In this document: piece by piece, positions 12,192-25,915 of the stretch | Numbering within the stretch: the stretch's first letter is position 1 | How the letters are laid out: every line of letters starts with the position of its first letter | The notes under the pieces: generated by a model | Seen by the model: only the letters and a program-made list of their open reading frames with translations | Database searches by the model: none | Told to the model about the DNA's origin: nothing | Program-made: the position numbers and the translations under genes | Source: Trichopria drosophilae | Lineage: Eukaryota; Arthropoda; Insecta; Hymenoptera; Diapriidae | Reading direction: 5' to 3' | DNA length: 64,000 bases | Assembly: GCA_030407085.1 (NCBI GenBank) | Contig: CM059582.1 | Coordinates: 3,782,001 to 3,846,000, forward strand

Positions 12192-12970
12192 TCTAAATGT
12201 TATCTAAAAGAGGTCAGATGACCCGCTTTCTGAGGTTTTTCTGATATGATGTCATTATGACATCTTTATGAGTTCATGTTCAGAAAATGTTATCTAAAAG
12301 AGGTCAGGTGACCCACTTTCTGAGGTTTTTCTGAACATGAACTGATAAAGATGTCATAATGACATCATATGAGAAAAACCTCAGAAAGTGGGCCATCTGA
12401 CCTCTTTTAGATAACATTTAGACTTCATTGTGAGCTTTTTTTTATCGTTACATTCCTGCAAAGAACTAAAAAAGTTGAGTTTTATCCCATACGGCAGAAT
12501 AAAAGAAAGTTCACAATGAACTCTAAATGTTATCTAAAAGAGGTCAGATGACCCACTATCTGAGGTTTTTCTGATATGATGTCATTATGACATCTTTATG
12601 AGTTCATGTTCAGAAAAACCTCTGAAAGTGGGTCATCTGACCTCTTTTACATAACATTTAGACTTCATTGTCAGCTTTTTTTTATCGTTACATTCCTGCA
12701 AAGAACTAAAAAAGTTGAGAGTTTTATCCCATACAGCAGCATAAAAGAAAGCTCACAATGAACTCTAAATGTTATCTAAAAGGGTCAGATGACCCACTTT
12801 CTGAGGTTTTTCTGAACATGAACTCGTAAAGATGTCATAATGATATCATATCAGAAAAACCTCAGAAAGTGGGTCATCTGACCTCTTTTAGATAACATTT
12901 AGAGTTCATTGTGAGCTTTCTTTTATTCTGCTGTATGGGATAAAACTCTCAACTTTTTAGTTCTTTGCAG
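12192..12970. repeat. Cluster of three related long hairpins
   Basis: Three palindromic blocks lie in a row: 12192-12421, 12523-12661 and 12765-12902. Each opens with CTAAATGTTATCTAAAAG and closes with the inverse, CTTTTAGATAACATTTAG or a near copy. Within each arm are GGTCAGATGACCCACTTTCT and TGATGTCATTATGACATC, which are partly self-complementary. The spacers (GTTGAGTTTTATCCCATAC, AAGAACTAAAAAAGTT) also recur, and the right flank at 12903-12970 is their reverse complement, so the whole cluster folds as a larger palindrome. No coding capacity. It looks like a foldback or MITE family amplified in place by nested insertion or tandem duplication. Confidence 0.8.
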
Positions 12971-13590
12971 AAATATGGGCAAATCTCTGGAACTTTTAAA
13001 TTTCAGCCTCTCAATAAATTTTTTTTTTAAACTTCAAACACAACATTGGCGTTGGGTATATGTATTCATATCTACATAAGAAGTAAAAATGTATGCTCGC
13101 GCATCCTTTTTACTCAACGGCATTAAAACTTTGCGGTACAATGTCCAAAATATTGACCACCGGGATGAGCTTGAAATTTTGATTTTTTGAAAGGTTAATA
13201 ATTAAATAACGCATTTCCGCCCAATTTTTTAAAAATATCACTTATGTGAGAGTTGAAGATGTATATAACATTGCATTTTAAGCAATATTTATTTAATATT
13301 TTGTTTTATAATTAAAAAAACCAATAAAAATTATCATTTTTATAAAAAAAATAGGATTACAGGTAAATGCTTAATTGGATCGCCCTAAGATTGTGTATAA
13401 TAGGGTTTCCGAGGTCGCCGATTATGAATCTGAGTTCAGATTTTGGAAATTCAAAATGGCGGATCCAAGATGACGGTGAAAAATGAAGTTATTAGTAGAT
13501 TTCGTTAAAATTGGATCTGCCACATTGAAATTTCAAAATCTGAGCTCAGATTCGTAATCATCAGCCCGAAAACTCCTGTATAGCAAATGT
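12971..13590. repeat. Intergenic with an inverted copy of the 'GATTACGAAT' dispersed repeat
   Basis: Most of this stretch is unremarkable AT-rich DNA. At 13405-13475 (TTCCGAGGTCGCCGATTATG, then AAATTCAAAATGGCGGATCC) and 13510-13575, in reverse, lies a palindromic copy of the dispersed repeat family also found at 2.85, 29.1, 41.2, 50.2 and 52.0 kb. Confidence 0.55.
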
Positions 13591-13745
13591 ATATAATAGC
13601 ACATATGCTCATATACGAGTATATGCAGTTATATCAGGCCAAAATTCATATATGAGCATATATAATTATACATGGATTATATATAATTATATATGGATTA
13701 TATATGAATCGTATATGATGATATATGATCATATATGATTCATTT
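13590..13745. repeat. AT-rich simple repeat (ATATATGATT-like)
   Basis: Imperfect repeats of ATATATGNNN and ATATAATTATATATGGATT units, largely self-complementary. No coding signal. Confidence 0.7.
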
Positions 13746-13749
13746 TTTC

Positions 13750-14640
13750 CCGGGTTATCACTTATACATAGACTCGAAATGCATATTTTGTTTTACAATA
13801 GCTCTAATTTGAAACACAGTGCTTAAACAAGTATATTAAAGAATTGTTTTTCTTTAAACACATAAAGAACACCAAATTTTATCTGAATAAACATACTTTT
13901 AGTTTCTGACCACAATGTTACTAAGCTTACAGTGTTTAATTCATCGTTAAATTACGACTTTATAAATAGTTCTTTCAATAACTTTGAAAATACGTAAAAT
14001 ATAAGAATGCCGCGCACTTTACATACTTATATAAGGTATTTACTTACCAGCACACCGAACAACAACTTGATATTGGCGATATTTTGAATGTGCCACGAAA
14101 AATAGTCAATTTTCTGAAATTGGCACGTTTTTGGAATGTATGTTTACACTTGTATAACATCAACAGTTTAAGGCGCACACAAATAAGTAAAGTGTCGAAC
14201 ACTTTATTATTGTGTCCTTTAATAACCAAAAACAATAAATATTCGATTTCTAAGACGGCGCGGATAATAAATAAACAAGTTTAAATAAGTTTAGAATTTA
14301 CGAAATTCAAGGGACGGGTACTGTAGGCTCACTCTATACAATTAAATGTGTGGCACATATAATTCATATGAATATATTGCTTTATGAGATGTTTGCCTCC
14401 ATTTCGTGCTAAAAACACAAGGTTAACTCACGCGGCGCAAATACAATACTCATAAGAGTAAAAAAAAACATGCAAGGGACGCATGAAATTTCATTATTTT
14501 TTTATCTATAAATAATTATAGATTTCATCAAGCCTTTTATTTATGATATCTTGAAGTATAAAAAAAATATAGCATTTGTGTGAAAGCAATGACGTTCAAG
14601 TAGTGTCACAGGACTCCACAGTTTGAAAGTTCTAGAGATT
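13750..14640. other. Intergenic, nothing recognised
   Basis: AT-rich. Overlapping frames of about 65 codons on opposite strands (14044-14284) have no domain. No splice-consistent exon series found. Confidence 0.4.
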
Positions 14641-14681
14641 TGCCCATATAACGATACGATGCTGCTTGGATGGTCCACATA

Positions 14682-14890
14682 CAGTAGGACCTCTCTTATT
14701 CTAATTAGTAAAGTTTTTCAAGATGGCGCCGACCTCACTTATTCTAATTTTCCTCTTACCCCCACTTATTTTGCTTGCGAGCTTGTGATTCGTGGACAAT
14801 ATTTTTCGTTGATTCTTCGTGTGATAGTGGGAGAAGACTTGTGGGGGAACGATTAGAATAAGAGAGGTTCGAATAAGAGAGGTCCTACTG
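14682..14890. mobile_element. Small TIR element (CAGTAGGACC MITE), copy 1
   Basis: Starts CAGTAGGACCTCTCTTATTC and ends with the inverse, AAGAGAGGTCCTACTG. It is flanked by TA on both sides (14680-14681 and 14891-14892), which fits a Tc1/mariner-type non-autonomous element; CAGT termini are usual there. Length 209. It contains repeated TTATTCTAATT-like units next to the TIRs. A second copy is at 34261-34495 in the other orientation. Confidence 0.85.
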
Positions 14891-15164
14891 TATACATTTT
14901 AACAAATGTTCTTTCTAAACTTATTTCTATTTAAATATTTGGACGAAATTCCAAAATTCTTAAAGCTAGCAGATGGAAAAGAACAGTTACAGACCTAACT
15001 ATATTTCTGACATTTTTCATTAATTGTTGAAGCAAAACTATATAAACACATTTTAAAAGTATGATTTTTATTATAAATCTCTTCAAGTCAGGTCGGTAAC
15101 TGTTACACTTTAAATAGTATTGATACAGGTTACAGTAAATGTTGATAAAAAACCATTTTTATTT

Positions 15165-15170
15165 TTTATT
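15165..15170 (-). terminator. Candidate poly(A) signal of RpII215
   Basis: AATAAA on the minus strand about 180 bases after the RpII215 stop codon. Other AT-rich hexamers lie nearby, so the exact signal is not certain. Confidence 0.4.
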
Positions 15171-15347
15171 CACTTTCGAAATATATTTCACTTTCTTATA
15201 ATAGGAATGATATAAAACAGAATTATACATTCGATATGATTCGTCATCGGTGCTCGAGTCATTTGAATTCTCATTCAAAAAATATTTAATTCTATGATCT
15301 AGGAGAATCAGTACATAAATATAGAAAAGCGATATAACAATAAAAAT

Positions 15348-18300
15348 TTAACTTTCGTCGGTTTCGTAATTTGGCGAAGCTGGCGAATACGTGGGACTAG
15401 TCGGCGAGTATCCAGGAACTGGTGGTGAATATGTCGGACTAGTCGGCGAATAGCTGGGACTGGTTGGCGTGTAAGTGGGGCTCGTAGGCGAATACTTGGT
15501 GCTTGACGGCGAGTATTGCGGACTCGTCGGTGAGTAACTTGGACTCATAGGTGAGTAATTGGGACTACTCGGCGAGTATTTACTGCTGCCGGCAACAGTG
15601 CGTTGCGGCGAACTAGGCGAATAGCTTGGACTTGTAGGCGAGTATGTCGGACTCGTCGGAGAATATGTCGGACTTGCTGGAGTATACTGCGGCGAGGTAC
15701 CGGCAAACGATGGAGACGCTGGCGAGTAGCTCGGACTTGTTGGCGAGTACTTTGGACTGCTTGGTGAGAAACTTGGACTCACCGGTGAATACTGTGGAGA
15801 GCTCGGTGAATAACTTGGGCTGGTCGGCGAATATGAAGGTGAGCCAGGTGTGTAATTTGGTGAGCTCGGCGAATAGCTGGGGCTGGTAGGAGAATAACTA
15901 GGACTCGTTGGTGAATAACTGGGACTCGTAGGTGAATAGCTAGGACTCGTCGGAGAGTAGCTAGGACTCGTTGGAGAGTAGCTAGGACTCGTTGGAGAAT
16001 AGCTCGGACTTGTAGGAGAGTAGCTAGGACTCGTCGGAGAATAGCTTGGACTTGTTGGAGAGTAACTAGGACTCGTCGGAGAGTAGCTAGGACTCGTAGG
16101 CGAGTAACTAGGACTCGTAGGAGAATAGCTCGGACTCGTCGGAGAATAGCTAGGACTCGTTGGAGAGTAGCTGGGACTCGTCGGAGAATAGCTAGGACTG
16201 GTAGGAGAATAGCTGGGACTTGTAGGTGAGTAATTCGGACTCGTTGGTGAATAGGTCGGACTGGTAGGTGAATAGTTCGGGCTAGACGGAGTCATACTAG
16301 GTGACGTAGGAAGATACGCAGGTGACGTGGGAGAATAGCTCGGAGATACTGCGCCAGCTGGTGACATAGGATACGGGCTCATGCTAGGTCCTGGACTGCC
16401 CGGACTTCCAGGTTGTGGCGAGTATGCGGAATATGCTGGCGAAAGTCCCGAAGCGTCCGAAGCTCCCGACGGAGAGAAGCATGCACCTCCCGGTGTCATT
16501 CCACTTCCAAGCGTAGGAGACATTCCCGCAACTGCGTAACCTGGCGTCGAAGCCATTTGGTTCCAAGGTGTCATCTGCGGACTCATGCTTGGCGTTCCGA
16601 CACTGCCGAAGAACATGCCAGTTCCGCCCATAATACTTGCACCAACAGCCATTGGGATTTCGATACCAGCTTTGCATTTTTCCGCATCCAACAAAAGATC
16701 GAAGCATCCAGTACCGATGCGAGGCAACTGTCCCATAATGATGTTTTCGGATACTCCTCTCATAGGGTCCACTTCGGCGTGTGAAGCTGCGTCCAAAAGT
16801 ACATCGACCGTTTCCTCAAACGAGCATCTCATAAGAGCACCGGTATCTTGCCTGTTGATACCGTGACGGGTGATGGCCATAAGATGTCCCTTTGCCGTCA
16901 TTACGTCACACAGCAACGCCAAGTGCCGATAGTTTACGTAAAGACCGTAGAATTGCAATACAGTATTCATTTCTTTTTCGATTGATTTTCGTACAGCTTC
17001 GATACCTAATACTTGGAATATCTCGCAAATGTCGTTGGAGAAAGTTCTGACCGGATCTACGTCTCGTTCGCTCAACACTCGCATCAAGCTGGTACCGTCA
17101 GTTTCCAACAACCATTCCGCTATGGCCTTGAATTCTCCAGTCTCCGTAATTATAATCCTCTTCTTCGAGTCGGTCTGCGGCAAATGCATGTACACTTTGC
17201 CGATTGCTTCGATACCTTGGAGCGTCATGTCGCTGAGCATGTTAGCTTCGATACATCTCAAGAACATGTCGTCCTCCATTTTGTCGACTGTTTCCTCTTC
17301 CGTATCCTGGAACTTGTTATCCTCGCTGTTCATGATTCTGATACGGAGAACCAGCTTCTCTGCATTGTCGTCGTTGAAGATGCAATTCAAGTCATCTCCG
17401 AAACCGGCGTTAATCTTCTCAGCGATTTGTTCCATAGTTAATTTTTTGTCAGTCATTCTTTTTCGGTCCAACTCTATACGCAGCAACCATGGAGATATTT
17501 TTGTTGGATCAAAGTCGGGCATTTCGTAATAAACGTTTACGAATTCTTGATCTTCCGCGATGACAGTATTTTGTGGATCCGGATCGTAATAAATTGCAGT
17601 ATTTGCGGTTACTTTCTTTAAAGTTGTGTGTTCTAGTCGACATAAGACGTTCTTGGCTTTTTCCGCGTCTCTTGCGGCAGCTCCGGTTAAAAATACGGTA
17701 AGTGACGGAGCTTTTGGTTTCTTACTGATATTGATGATTTCTTTAAGCCGAGGCACACCCAAGGTTACGTTCTTCGAAGACACACCAGCAAAATGGAAAG
17801 TATTCAGTGTCATCTGAGTGGCGGGTTCTCCAAGACTCTGTGCCGCTAAAGCTCCGACCATTTCACCCGGAGCGCATTGGGCCTGTTGGAATCTCGTTTC
17901 GATCTCTCCGATAAGCCATTCAAAGGCTTCGTTCGTTAACCTGAAATCCTCCGAAACGCATTTGGTGCACAATGTTGATCGCACCAAACACTGGAAGAGA
18001 AGCGTAGCGTTCTCGTTGGCTTGTTTACTCAATCTATCTTCACCTGCGACAATGACACATTTTTCCAACAAGTCTTTAACGCCTTGGATGACTCTGATAG
18101 GACTCAAATCGGTTGGAGCTCTCTTATTAATGTGGAAGATTTTCTGTACGTTCCAAATCATACGTTGTAAATTACAAGGTAATACAACCTTCGATTCGCC
18201 GCTAGGGAAGATTTCCCGAAGAGCAGCTCGATCTCTGTTTAGTTGTTCCCACTCGCGTTCCAATTCTGAGATTACTTCGCCAGAACCCATCATCTCCCTG

Positions 18301-20741
18301 ACGATATCTTCGGTGAATATTCTTCGGAGATATCTTTCGTTGCTGGGATCGAATTTGAACTTCTTCTCGAAAGCTTTATTGCTCAACTTAATAGTAGGCA
18401 GATTCTGGAATTCTACAGTTTCGCCGCACAGACCGTCCTCTCCGTAACGGAGCTGAATCAACTGACCGACAGAATTTCTTACGGTTCCGTCGTAATGCAC
18501 CATAACGGACTCCATAGCCTTTATCAAACGTCGCTGAATGTATCCAGTTTCGGCAGTTTTTACAGCAGTATCGATAAGACCTTCTCGACCTCCCATAGCG
18601 TGGAAGTAGAACTCCGAAGGAGTCAAACCGGCAAGGTACGAATTTTCTACGAATCCTCTAGACTCAGGACCGTAATCGTCCTTGATGAAATGCGGCAAAG
18701 TTCTTTTTCGGAAACCGAAAGGTATTCGTTTACCTTCAACGTTCTGTTGACCCACGCAAGCGATAACCTGAGAAATGTTAATGTTGGACCCTTTCGAGCC
18801 CGATACTACCATAGCCTTCAAGTTGTTGTATTCGGTAAGAGATTTCTTAGCAGAACCACCAGTTTTGTCACGAGCATCGTTCAAAATTCTATTTACTTGA
18901 TTCTCGAAGGTCTGCCTCAAAGTATTACCCGGCGTCGGTTCCAACTCCATGTTGTGAGCCTTCTGAATAACTTCTATTACATCCTCTTTAGCTTTCTTGA
19001 TCGCTTTCTGAATCTCCAAATATGTCTGTGGATCGGCAATGGTGTCACCGATACCGATTGAGTGACCCTCCAGAAGTAACCAATTATTGATTACAGTTTG
19101 AATATTACCATAAAATTGGCCGCACACTTCGTGCCCCAGTTCCAACATACAAATATGTAGTAAAGATCCTGCCGATGTACCTAAAGTCTTCTTACATAAA
19201 ATACCCATGATGAGCTCACCGTGCTCGACCATGACTTTTGTATCTCCCGGTGAGATCCATTTGTACGGACCGTCGTCTTCTTCATCCGGGTGAGTGCTGT
19301 GCGTACGAATCATGTTTACGTTTCCGGGGATAATCAGCGAAAAGATTTGTTTCCCGGTCCACAGTGGTTTCGGCTTCAGAATACACGGCTGCGGCATTTT
19401 TCCGTTCCAAATTGGCAAGAACATGAGAATATTCATCATTTGCTCTTTTTCTATGAATACATCTCGCTTCGTCATCTTCCTTACGGCTGTAAGAGTATCC
19501 TGTACGATACCCATGACGGGTTTATTGGCCTGAGGAGTAATAATTTGACGAGGCGTAACGTGAATATTCTCAACTTCGGCACGGGTTTCCATCGACTGTG
19601 GAACGTGTAAATTCATTTCGTCTCCGTCAAAATCAGCATTGTACGGCGACGTGCAACTCAAGTTCATACGGAATGTACTCCATGGAAGAACTTTCACTCT
19701 GTGACCCATCATACTCATTTTATGCAGAGTCGGCTGTCGATTGAATATAACGAGATCACCGTCACGAATATGTCTTTCAACTTTGTAACCGCACTGCAAA
19801 TGAAGATCCGACGACTTTGGATGAAATCTTAAATCTATCCGTTCCCCGTTATCTCGAACAATGTATTTTGCACCGGGATACTGCGAATTTCCTCTTCGCA
19901 CGAGCTCTTGCATTTTATCTATGTTGAACGGTGTCACAATTTCGGGGAATGTTAAATTTTGCGCGATACTGCGCGGAACGCCAACTTGATCGATTCGCAA
20001 GTTTGGATCAGGCGTAATTACGGTTCTTGCTGAGAAATCGACTCGCTTTCCCATAAGATTACCACGGATACGACCTTCTTTTCCCTTCAGTCTAGTCTTG
20101 ATTGCTTTCAGCGGTTTACCAGATTTTTGCATGGCTCTGTTCAACCCTGGCATATCGTTGTCTACAAGTGTAGCGACGTGGAACTGTAGCATTTTTATAT
20201 TTTCTGATATAACATGCGTTGCGCCACCTAATTGTTCGTTTCGCTGTAATTCGTTATTCGATTTCACAATGTCCGCCAATTTGTGCGTCAAATCGTCTTG
20301 ATTCTTGGCTGATCCGTACATTACTACTGCCGGTCGTACAGACAATGGAGGAACCGGTAAAACGGTTACGATCATCCAATCGGGTCTGGCGAATTTCGGA
20401 TCCATACCTAAAATAAATGACTCTTCGTCATTTATGTGTTTGAGAATTTCCCAAGCGCGTTCGGCGGTTAGTACTATCTTCTTTTCTTGAGAATCTTCGT
20501 TGACGTGTTTCCATTCAGCAGTGACGTCTAAAGCGATACGTCTGAGATTCGGTTGATATCTACCGCAACCTCCGTGACCAGGCTTCTTGTCTGGATTTGG
20601 TTCTGCTCCTTCCTTGGCAATGTCCATTTCGTCACCACCTTCACAAATGTTTTTGCTTTTGCATAAATCGTATACAAATGTAAGACGTTTTCTCGGTTGT
20701 CCCTTTGTTTTCATCACGATTTCTTTTATCTTTGGATTGTT
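15348..20741 (-). CDS. RpII215: RNA polymerase II largest subunit RPB1, exon 3 (residues 117-1913)
   Basis: RPB1 forms the catalytic cleft of RNA polymerase II, acts in the nucleus and makes mRNA. With exons 1 and 2 the protein is 1913 residues, near the 1887 of Drosophila. This single exon holds nearly all of it. The active-site motif NADFDGDEM is at about 484-492 with the three magnesium-binding aspartates; [13 protein letters not shown] and [19 protein letters not shown] lie before it. The trigger-loop region ([19 protein letters not shown]) is near residue 1100. The linker is rich in G, M, S and P. The CTD starts near residue 1580 and has about 44 heptads, some 16 of them consecutive YSPTSPS, then variant heptads, an irregular RTVAGSSK break and an acidic end (YETDES). 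The frame has no break. The acceptor is at 20742-20743 (AG on the minus strand), phase 0. The next intron upstream is 83 bases. Confidence 0.98.
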   Translation of the reverse strand, partial: NNPKIKEIVMKTKGQPRKRLTFVYDLCKSKNICEGGDEMDIAKEGAEPNPDKKPGHGGCGRYQPNLRRIALDVTAEWKHVNEDSQEKKIVLTAERAWEILKHINDEESFILGMDPKFARPDWMIVTVLPVPPLSVRPAVVMYGSAKNQDDLTHKLADIVKSNNELQRNEQLGGATHVISENIKMLQFHVATLVDNDMPGLNRAMQKSGKPLKAIKTRLKGKEGRIRGNLMGKRVDFSARTVITPDPNLRIDQVGVPRSIAQNLTFPEIVTPFNIDKMQELVRRGNSQYPGAKYIVRDNGERIDLRFHPKSSDLHLQCGYKVERHIRDGDLVIFNRQPTLHKMSMMGHRVKVLPWSTFRMNLSCTSPYNADFDGDEMNLHVPQSMETRAEVENIHVTPRQIITPQANKPVMGIVQDTLTAVRKMTKRDVFIEKEQMMNILMFLPIWNGKMPQPCILKPKPLWTGKQIFSLIIPGNVNMIRTHSTHPDEEDDGPYKWISPGDTKVMVEHGELIMGILCKKTLGTSAGSLLHICMLELGHEVCGQFYGNIQTVINNWLLLEGHSIGIGDTIADPQTYLEIQKAIKKAKEDVIEVIQKAHNMELEPTPGNTLRQTFENQVNRILNDARDKTGGSAKKSLTEYNNLKAMVVSGSKGSNINISQVIACVGQQNVEGKRIPFGFRKRTLPHFIKDDYGPESRGFVENSYLAGLTPSEFYFHAMGGREGLIDTAVKTAETGYIQRRLIKAMESVMVHYDGTVRNSVGQLIQLRYGEDGLCGETVEFQNLPTIKLSNKAFEKKFKFDPSNERYLRRIFTEDIVREMMGSGEVISELEREWEQLNRDRAALREIFPSGESKVVLPCNLQRMIWNVQKIFHINKRAPTDLSPIRVIQGVKDLLEKCVIVAGEDRLSKQANENATLLFQCLVRSTLCTKCVSEDFRLTNEAFEWLIGEIETRFQQAQCAPGEMVGALAAQSLGEPATQMTLNTFHFAGVSSKNVTLGVPRLKEIINISKKPKAPSLTVFLTGAAARDAEKAKNVLCRLEHTTLKKVTANTAIYYDPDPQNTVIAEDQEFVNVYYEMPDFDPTKISPWLLRIELDRKRMTDKKLTMEQIAEKINAGFGDDLNCIFNDDNAEKLVLRIRIMNSEDNKFQDTEEETVDKMEDDMFLRCIEANMLSDMTLQGIEAIGKVYMHLPQTDSKKRIIITETGEFKAIAEWLLETDGTSLMRVLSERDVDPVRTFSNDICEIFQVLGIEAVRKSIEKEMNTVLQFYGLYVNYRHLALLCDVMTAKGHLMAITRHGINRQDTGALMRCSFEETVDVLLDAASHAEVDPMRGVSENIIMGQLPRIGTGCFDLLLDAEKCKAGIEIPMAVGASIMGGTGMFFGSVGTPSMSPQMTPWNQMASTPGYAVAGMSPTLGSGMTPGGACFSPSGASDASGLSPAYSAYSPQPGSPGSPGPSMSPYPMSPAGAVSPSYSPTSPAYLPTSPSMTPSSPNYSPTSPTYSPTSPNYSPTSPSYSPTSPSYSPTSPSYSPTSPSYSPTSPSYSPTSPSYSPTSPSYSPTSPSYSPTSPSYSPTSPSYSPTSPSYSPTSPSYSPTSPSYSPTSPSYSPTSPSYSPTSPSYSPTSPSYSPSSPNYTPGSPSYSPTSPSYSPSSPQYSPVSPSFSPSSPKYSPTSPSYSPASPSFAGTSPQYTPASPTYSPTSPTYSPTSPSYSPSSPQRTVAGSSKYSPSSPNYSPMSPSYSPTSPQYSPSSTKYSPTSPTYTPTSPSYSPTSPTYSPPVPGYSPTSPTYSPASPNYETDES

Positions 20742-20785
20742 CTAAAAAAGGAAAATGTTTAATTTAGTCATTGAAAATAAGTTTA

Positions 20786-21136
<351 letters not shown>

Positions 21137-21389
21137 TCATAAATTATTATACATTTCATGTTTTTAAATAAATAAACAGCTATAAAAGAGCTATGAGTAC
21201 GTTATCTAATTCAACCGAGGCAATTATAGAAGTCTTCATTTTCTTTTTTTGTGCAATGAAAACGAAACAAATTCTGGTAAAAAGATATAAAAAATTATGA
21301 AACACACAAAGGTGCTGAAACCACCATAAAAATAGAATTAAAAAAGAAGTTAAAAAAGATGGCATCGGAACTAGGGATAGTTTTGGGAT

Positions 21390-22880
21390 AGTTTTTTGGA
21401 TTGCACTCAGATTGAAAACTGTACAAGTGACCTAATTGTTAAGATTAAAAATATAATGAAAAATTCTGCAGAGAACCTGTGCTCATCAACAGTGAAAAAG
21501 AAAACATGGATATCTAGAGGCCTTATAACTTCAATTCGTAAGAGAGACAAATTATATCAATTAGCCAATAAATCACCTATACACATAAATCGGTATAAGA
21601 AATATCGGAATACACTAAATTCCCTTTTAATCAAAGCAAAAAGAAAATATTATAAGAACCTGATAAACTCAAATGTTAAGACACCAAAACATCTATGGAG
21701 TACCGTAAATTCGATTCTGCATGGGCAGAGAAAATCCTGGTGGATAAAATACCTGTGGAAAAGCCAGCTGAAATACTTTTGTAACTGATGGAGAGAATCT
21801 TGCAAAGAAGATACGAAGATTTCTACAAAAATATTTCAAGAACCACATCTGCAGAATTCAATTTTTCTGAAACCGGTAAATATGAGGGAGGTTGCAACTC
21901 TGATTACTGATTTAGATGTCAAAAAAGCTTCAGGACCAGATGAAATCTCAGTTTCAGTTGTTAAAACGTTAAAATATTATATAATAAAGACTTTAATTCA
22001 TATAATAGATCAATTTGAACAGGGAATTTTTCCAAAGCAATTAAAGATAGCTACAGTTAAACCGCTACATAAGTCAGACGACAAATCGAATATCAGTAAT
22101 TATAGACCAATCTCGCTCATATCCGTAATAGCCAAAATTGTAGAAAAATGTATAAAAACTAGACTTGTAAATTTTTTTAATGGTCATAGTATTCTACATA
22201 AATCGCAGTTTGGTTTCAGGGAAGGGTTATCAACAATTGATCCTATAGCTATATTAACAAAAAAGGTATATACTGCTCTTGATAATAAAATACCTGTGAT
22301 TGGCGTCTTCATTGACTTAGCTAAAGCGTTTGATACTTTAGATCATAAGATCCTTTTAAATGAATTGTATCAAGCAGGAATTAGAGGGGTAGCTTATACG
22401 TTATGCAAAAGTTATTTGACTGATAGAAAACAAAGAGTTCAAATTGGAAACCAGATACAGAAGAATTGTTTAATATAAGCGGTCTTTTAGATATAAGAAA
22501 AATGTACTACTTTGCGGTTATACTGTATTCGATAAAGAAAGAGGAGTTTGAATCTATAAACCACCTATATGTAACTAGGAATGTTTCAAAAAAACTGTAC
22601 GTACTGCCAAATAGGAAAAAAATTGTGCAAAGACCCTTCGACTATATTGGGTGTAAGTGTTTAAACCAGTTACCGATGGACCTCCGTATTGCAAATAAAA
22701 AACCTAATCTTATTAAAAAGGTAGTATTTGAGTGGCTAGAAAGAAAGAGCTCGATAGAGCTAAAAAGCAAGTTGTTGGGAGATTAGTATTAGTTTTATGT
22801 ATTAAAATCAAGTTATTATATATTGTTTTATTTTCTTTTGAGTTATATATTTTATAAGTTTATATCATATAAATTTTATC
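21390..22880 (+). mobile_element. LINE fragment with internal deletion (jockey/CR1 group)
   Basis: Plus-strand RT remnant in RpII215 intron 1. The linker is seen at 21396-21788 (KTWISRGLITSIRKRDKLY, YKKYRNTLNSLL). RT fingers and the first part of the palm are at 21882-22478 (KKASGPDEISVSVVK, YRPISLISVIAKIVEKCI, HKSQFGFREGLSTIDP, FIDLAKAFDTLDHKILLNEL). Just after QRVQIGNQIQKN the frame jumps to a C-terminal segment at 22466-22786 (FDYIGCKCLNQLPMDLR), so the part with the catalytic aspartate pair is deleted. Frame breaks near 21790 and 22465. Inactive. Confidence 0.82.
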
Positions 22881-23045
22881 AGAGATGTATATGTAAGCGT
22901 TACTATAAGCTGTTAATCTAGTGCGTAGTGCGAGCGATTTAAGCTGCTACACTTTTTTCTTTCGGGCTGCACAAAAGTATCTTTGAATACTTTGCAACTT
23001 ATGTATGTAGTGGGCAATCACATATGTATTTATTCTATACCGGAA
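22880..23045. other. Short spacer, nothing recognised
   Basis: AT-rich DNA between the end of one LINE and the poly(A) side of the next. Confidence 0.3.
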
Positions 23046-25915
23046 ATATATTTTTTTTTTGTTTTTTTTTGACGGAGGGGGAAATGCGTTGGGCACCATA
23101 TGTTGGTTAACCCCCCGTGTATCGGACTCCCTTGCCCATGGGGCAAGGTTTACCTACTAAAACCCTAACCAGTCTGCAGCAGAAAAGTGGCTCCGATATC
23201 CATCTCCTCAGTAGACGGAGAGATCCCAGCAGTACTGCTTTCTGCATTCGGCCTGCGATGGAATTTGCATGTTTTCGACAGGCCGGAATGTTTTTGATGT
23301 TTTGGAGGAAAGTTGGTCTCATTCCTCCCAGCACTCCAATTATTAGCACGACGAGCTTGCTTTTGAATCCTCGATACAGCTTGCGAATCTCGAACAGGAG
23401 TTCCAGATATTTCATCCGTTTTTCGTCCTCTTTGCTGACTATATTTGTTTCTGCTGGTGCAGAAAACTCGATGACGAAGATGGATTTGTCATCGAAGTCA
23501 ACAAGGACGATGTCAGGCTTATTGGCTGATATTTGCCTGCTCGTCGGAAATGAGTAATTTCAGTATATTCGGCATGACTCATTCCCGACTACGGATTCAA
23601 TATCAGTGGGGACGTACGGCAAAACTGGGGTTGCATCAATACCTAAGTGCTGCGAAGATGGTAATACAGCACTCGAAGAGCCGCATTATGACGATCGATG
23701 TATGCTGAAACTGCATATATTGGGCATGCTGCCAAAAAGATGCATTAGTGTCTCAGCATGACATCTACACAATCTACAAAGCGTACTCTGTACCGCTTGG
23801 TGTAAGACGTTCTGGCGATACGCTACGGTATTGATGACCCCATCCTGGCATGCGAATATAAAACCCTCGTTCTCGGATTTCAAGCCGGCTGATCTTAAGA
23901 ACGAGAAGGTCATCTCTGCCGACAAGCCAAGTTGTTGGACATTTCGAAAGAATTGTCCATGCAATGGCTTGTCGATATGCCTTCCCTCCAATATACGGAG
24001 TTGTTCCTTTCGTATGTTAGCCCTGAGACGCACTGGGCACAGATTGATGACTGATTCAGCTTCCTGTGCACCACTGCGTCCCACGTTGAACACCAGACCG
24101 AGGTTTCGCGCCGCTCGTTCCGCCACGTTGTACAAAAACGCCCCCTTCCCCTGAATTTCATGCTGATGAACTAGCATCATCAGGGGATCCTCCGTTCGAT
24201 TAATCACGTCGCAAGCTGTCTCGAGGACCAATCGGTCATGCATACACTCCAGGCTTAAAAGGCCACGACCTCCCATATTTCGGGGCAAATACAGTCGTTC
24301 CACGGAAGATCTTGGATGCAAACTGCGCTGCATACAAATCATCTTCCGTGTGCTTCGGTCAAGATCCCTTAGCTCGTCAACGTTCCACTTCAGTGCTCCA
24401 AAAGAATAGAGCACTGGTGATACGGCCAACATATTCGTGGCTGCCACCTTATTTCTCCCGGTCAATTCTGATGACCAGATCTGACGGAGAATGCGCCGGT
24501 ATTTCTTAATGATGGTGGTTTTAGCAGCCTGCACATCCTGGACATGCCTTTGAGGTATGCCCAGGTATGTGTAGGCTTCTTCGGCGCTAAGGTGGCGGAT
24601 GACATTTTCGTTGACGAGCTCCATATCGTTGTTATGGGAGCCTGACCTTCCTCTGTGCAAATGAACGACTGCACACTTGTCCAATCCGAATTCCATGCCG
24701 ATATCTCTCGAGTATGTGAGGGCGATGTTCAGAGATCGATGTAATTGATCCTCGCCTGATGCGTATAATTTAAGATAATCCATATATCAAAGATGGGTGA
24801 TCTTATGTACACGTTCACCAGGCGGTCCACACATGTACCCATGAGATTTTCGGAGAGCAACAGATAGAGGCAATAGTGAGATGCAGAAGAGCAGAGGACT
24901 CAGAGAATCTCCCTGATAGACACCTCTTTGGAATTGAACAAATCTAGACATGGTTCGACGCTTGCCCGATGTCATGACAAAGCGTGTTTTCCAAAGAGGC
25001 ATCAGGTCTTCTACAATTCTCACTATGTTTCGGTGGAAATGGAGGCGTTTGAGCAACAAGCTTAAAAGCTCGTGCGATGTTGAGTCATACGCCTTCATGT
25101 AATCCAGCCAGGCCATCGACAGGTTACCCTTGTACTGGACTGCGTCCTGACAAACACACCTGTCGATAAGCAAGTTGTCCTTGCAGCCGGATATACCCAT
25201 TTTGCAGCCTCGTTGTTCTACTATCCGTTGCCACACCGGTTTCACGGATTTCTCAACACGTGATCGGTCTACTCGGATCGGACAAGTCTCCCGATTTTGG
25301 GATCAGTGTCGTTCGGCCCTCCACCAGCCAGTGCGGAATGGGATGGTCTCCATTTATATAAGAGGTGAATATTCGGGCTAGGTGTTGATGGACAGAAGTG
25401 AACTTCTTCCACCAATAGTTGTTAATTCCATCCCAGCCCGGCGAGGAGAAATTCCTCGCTCCTGTGATGGCATTTTTCACCTTGAGGCTGCGATACGATG
25501 TTTGGAAGGATTCGTCCAAAATATTGAGTTTTGTCGAATTTCATCTTCCCGTCTTTGCAGCCTCTTTTTGGCATCGGCCAAAACCCGAATTTTATCCGCC
25601 ACACGTTGCTTGATGTTGAGCAACTTCAGCTTTTTCAGTGTGTGATAGTACGTCCGCAGTTGTTTTGCGAACTTCTTGACTTTAGCCGTAAATGAACGGC
25701 CAGATGCTAAATAGTCGATCACACACTGAATTCGGGAAGCGAGTTTCTGTGTTAGTCGAATCTTGCCGTTCAATTGAGACATGCGTTTTGTAATCTGCCG
25801 ACTCCCCGATATCTGTGTCAGATTTCGCGGAGTCACCAGATCACTTGCAGTCTCGTGAACGGCACAATTGACTTGGCACAGGTCGCAGTCATCTGGAAGA
25901 GCATCCAAAAGTAGG
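23045..25915 (-). mobile_element. R2/R4-type LINE with restriction-like endonuclease, inactive
   Basis: On the minus strand, 25915 to 23045, lies an element of the class that uses a C-terminal restriction-like endonuclease instead of an apurinic one. In order: N-terminal part with basic helices (about 25900-25550); RT entry (SSPGWDGINNYWWKKF, 25420-25450; SRPITC, 25255); palm (WLDYMKAYDSTSHELL, QRGVYQGDSLSPLLF, 24787-25245); C-terminal RT and thumb to about 23850 (LYLPRNMGGRGLLSLE); knuckle CRLCRCHAETLMH (23742-23780, last cysteine replaced); endonuclease KPDIVLVDFDDKSIFVIEFS (about 23470-23530) with the PD...E pattern. The 3' end is an A-rich run (23048-23070). It is dead: a frameshift near 25250, a TGA at 24787-24789 just before the catalytic box, and that box reads YMDY instead of YMDD. 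It sits inside the next LINE. Confidence 0.82.

Noticed and set aside
15880..16260. Regular 21-base direct repeats, CRISPR-like at first sight
   Set aside because: They encode the YSPTSPS heptads of the RPB1 CTD, have no spacers, and the genome is eukaryotic.
15644..20490. Many plus-strand frames (60-209 codons) opposite RpII215
   Set aside because: Antisense shadows of a strongly codon-biased gene; none has a domain of its own.
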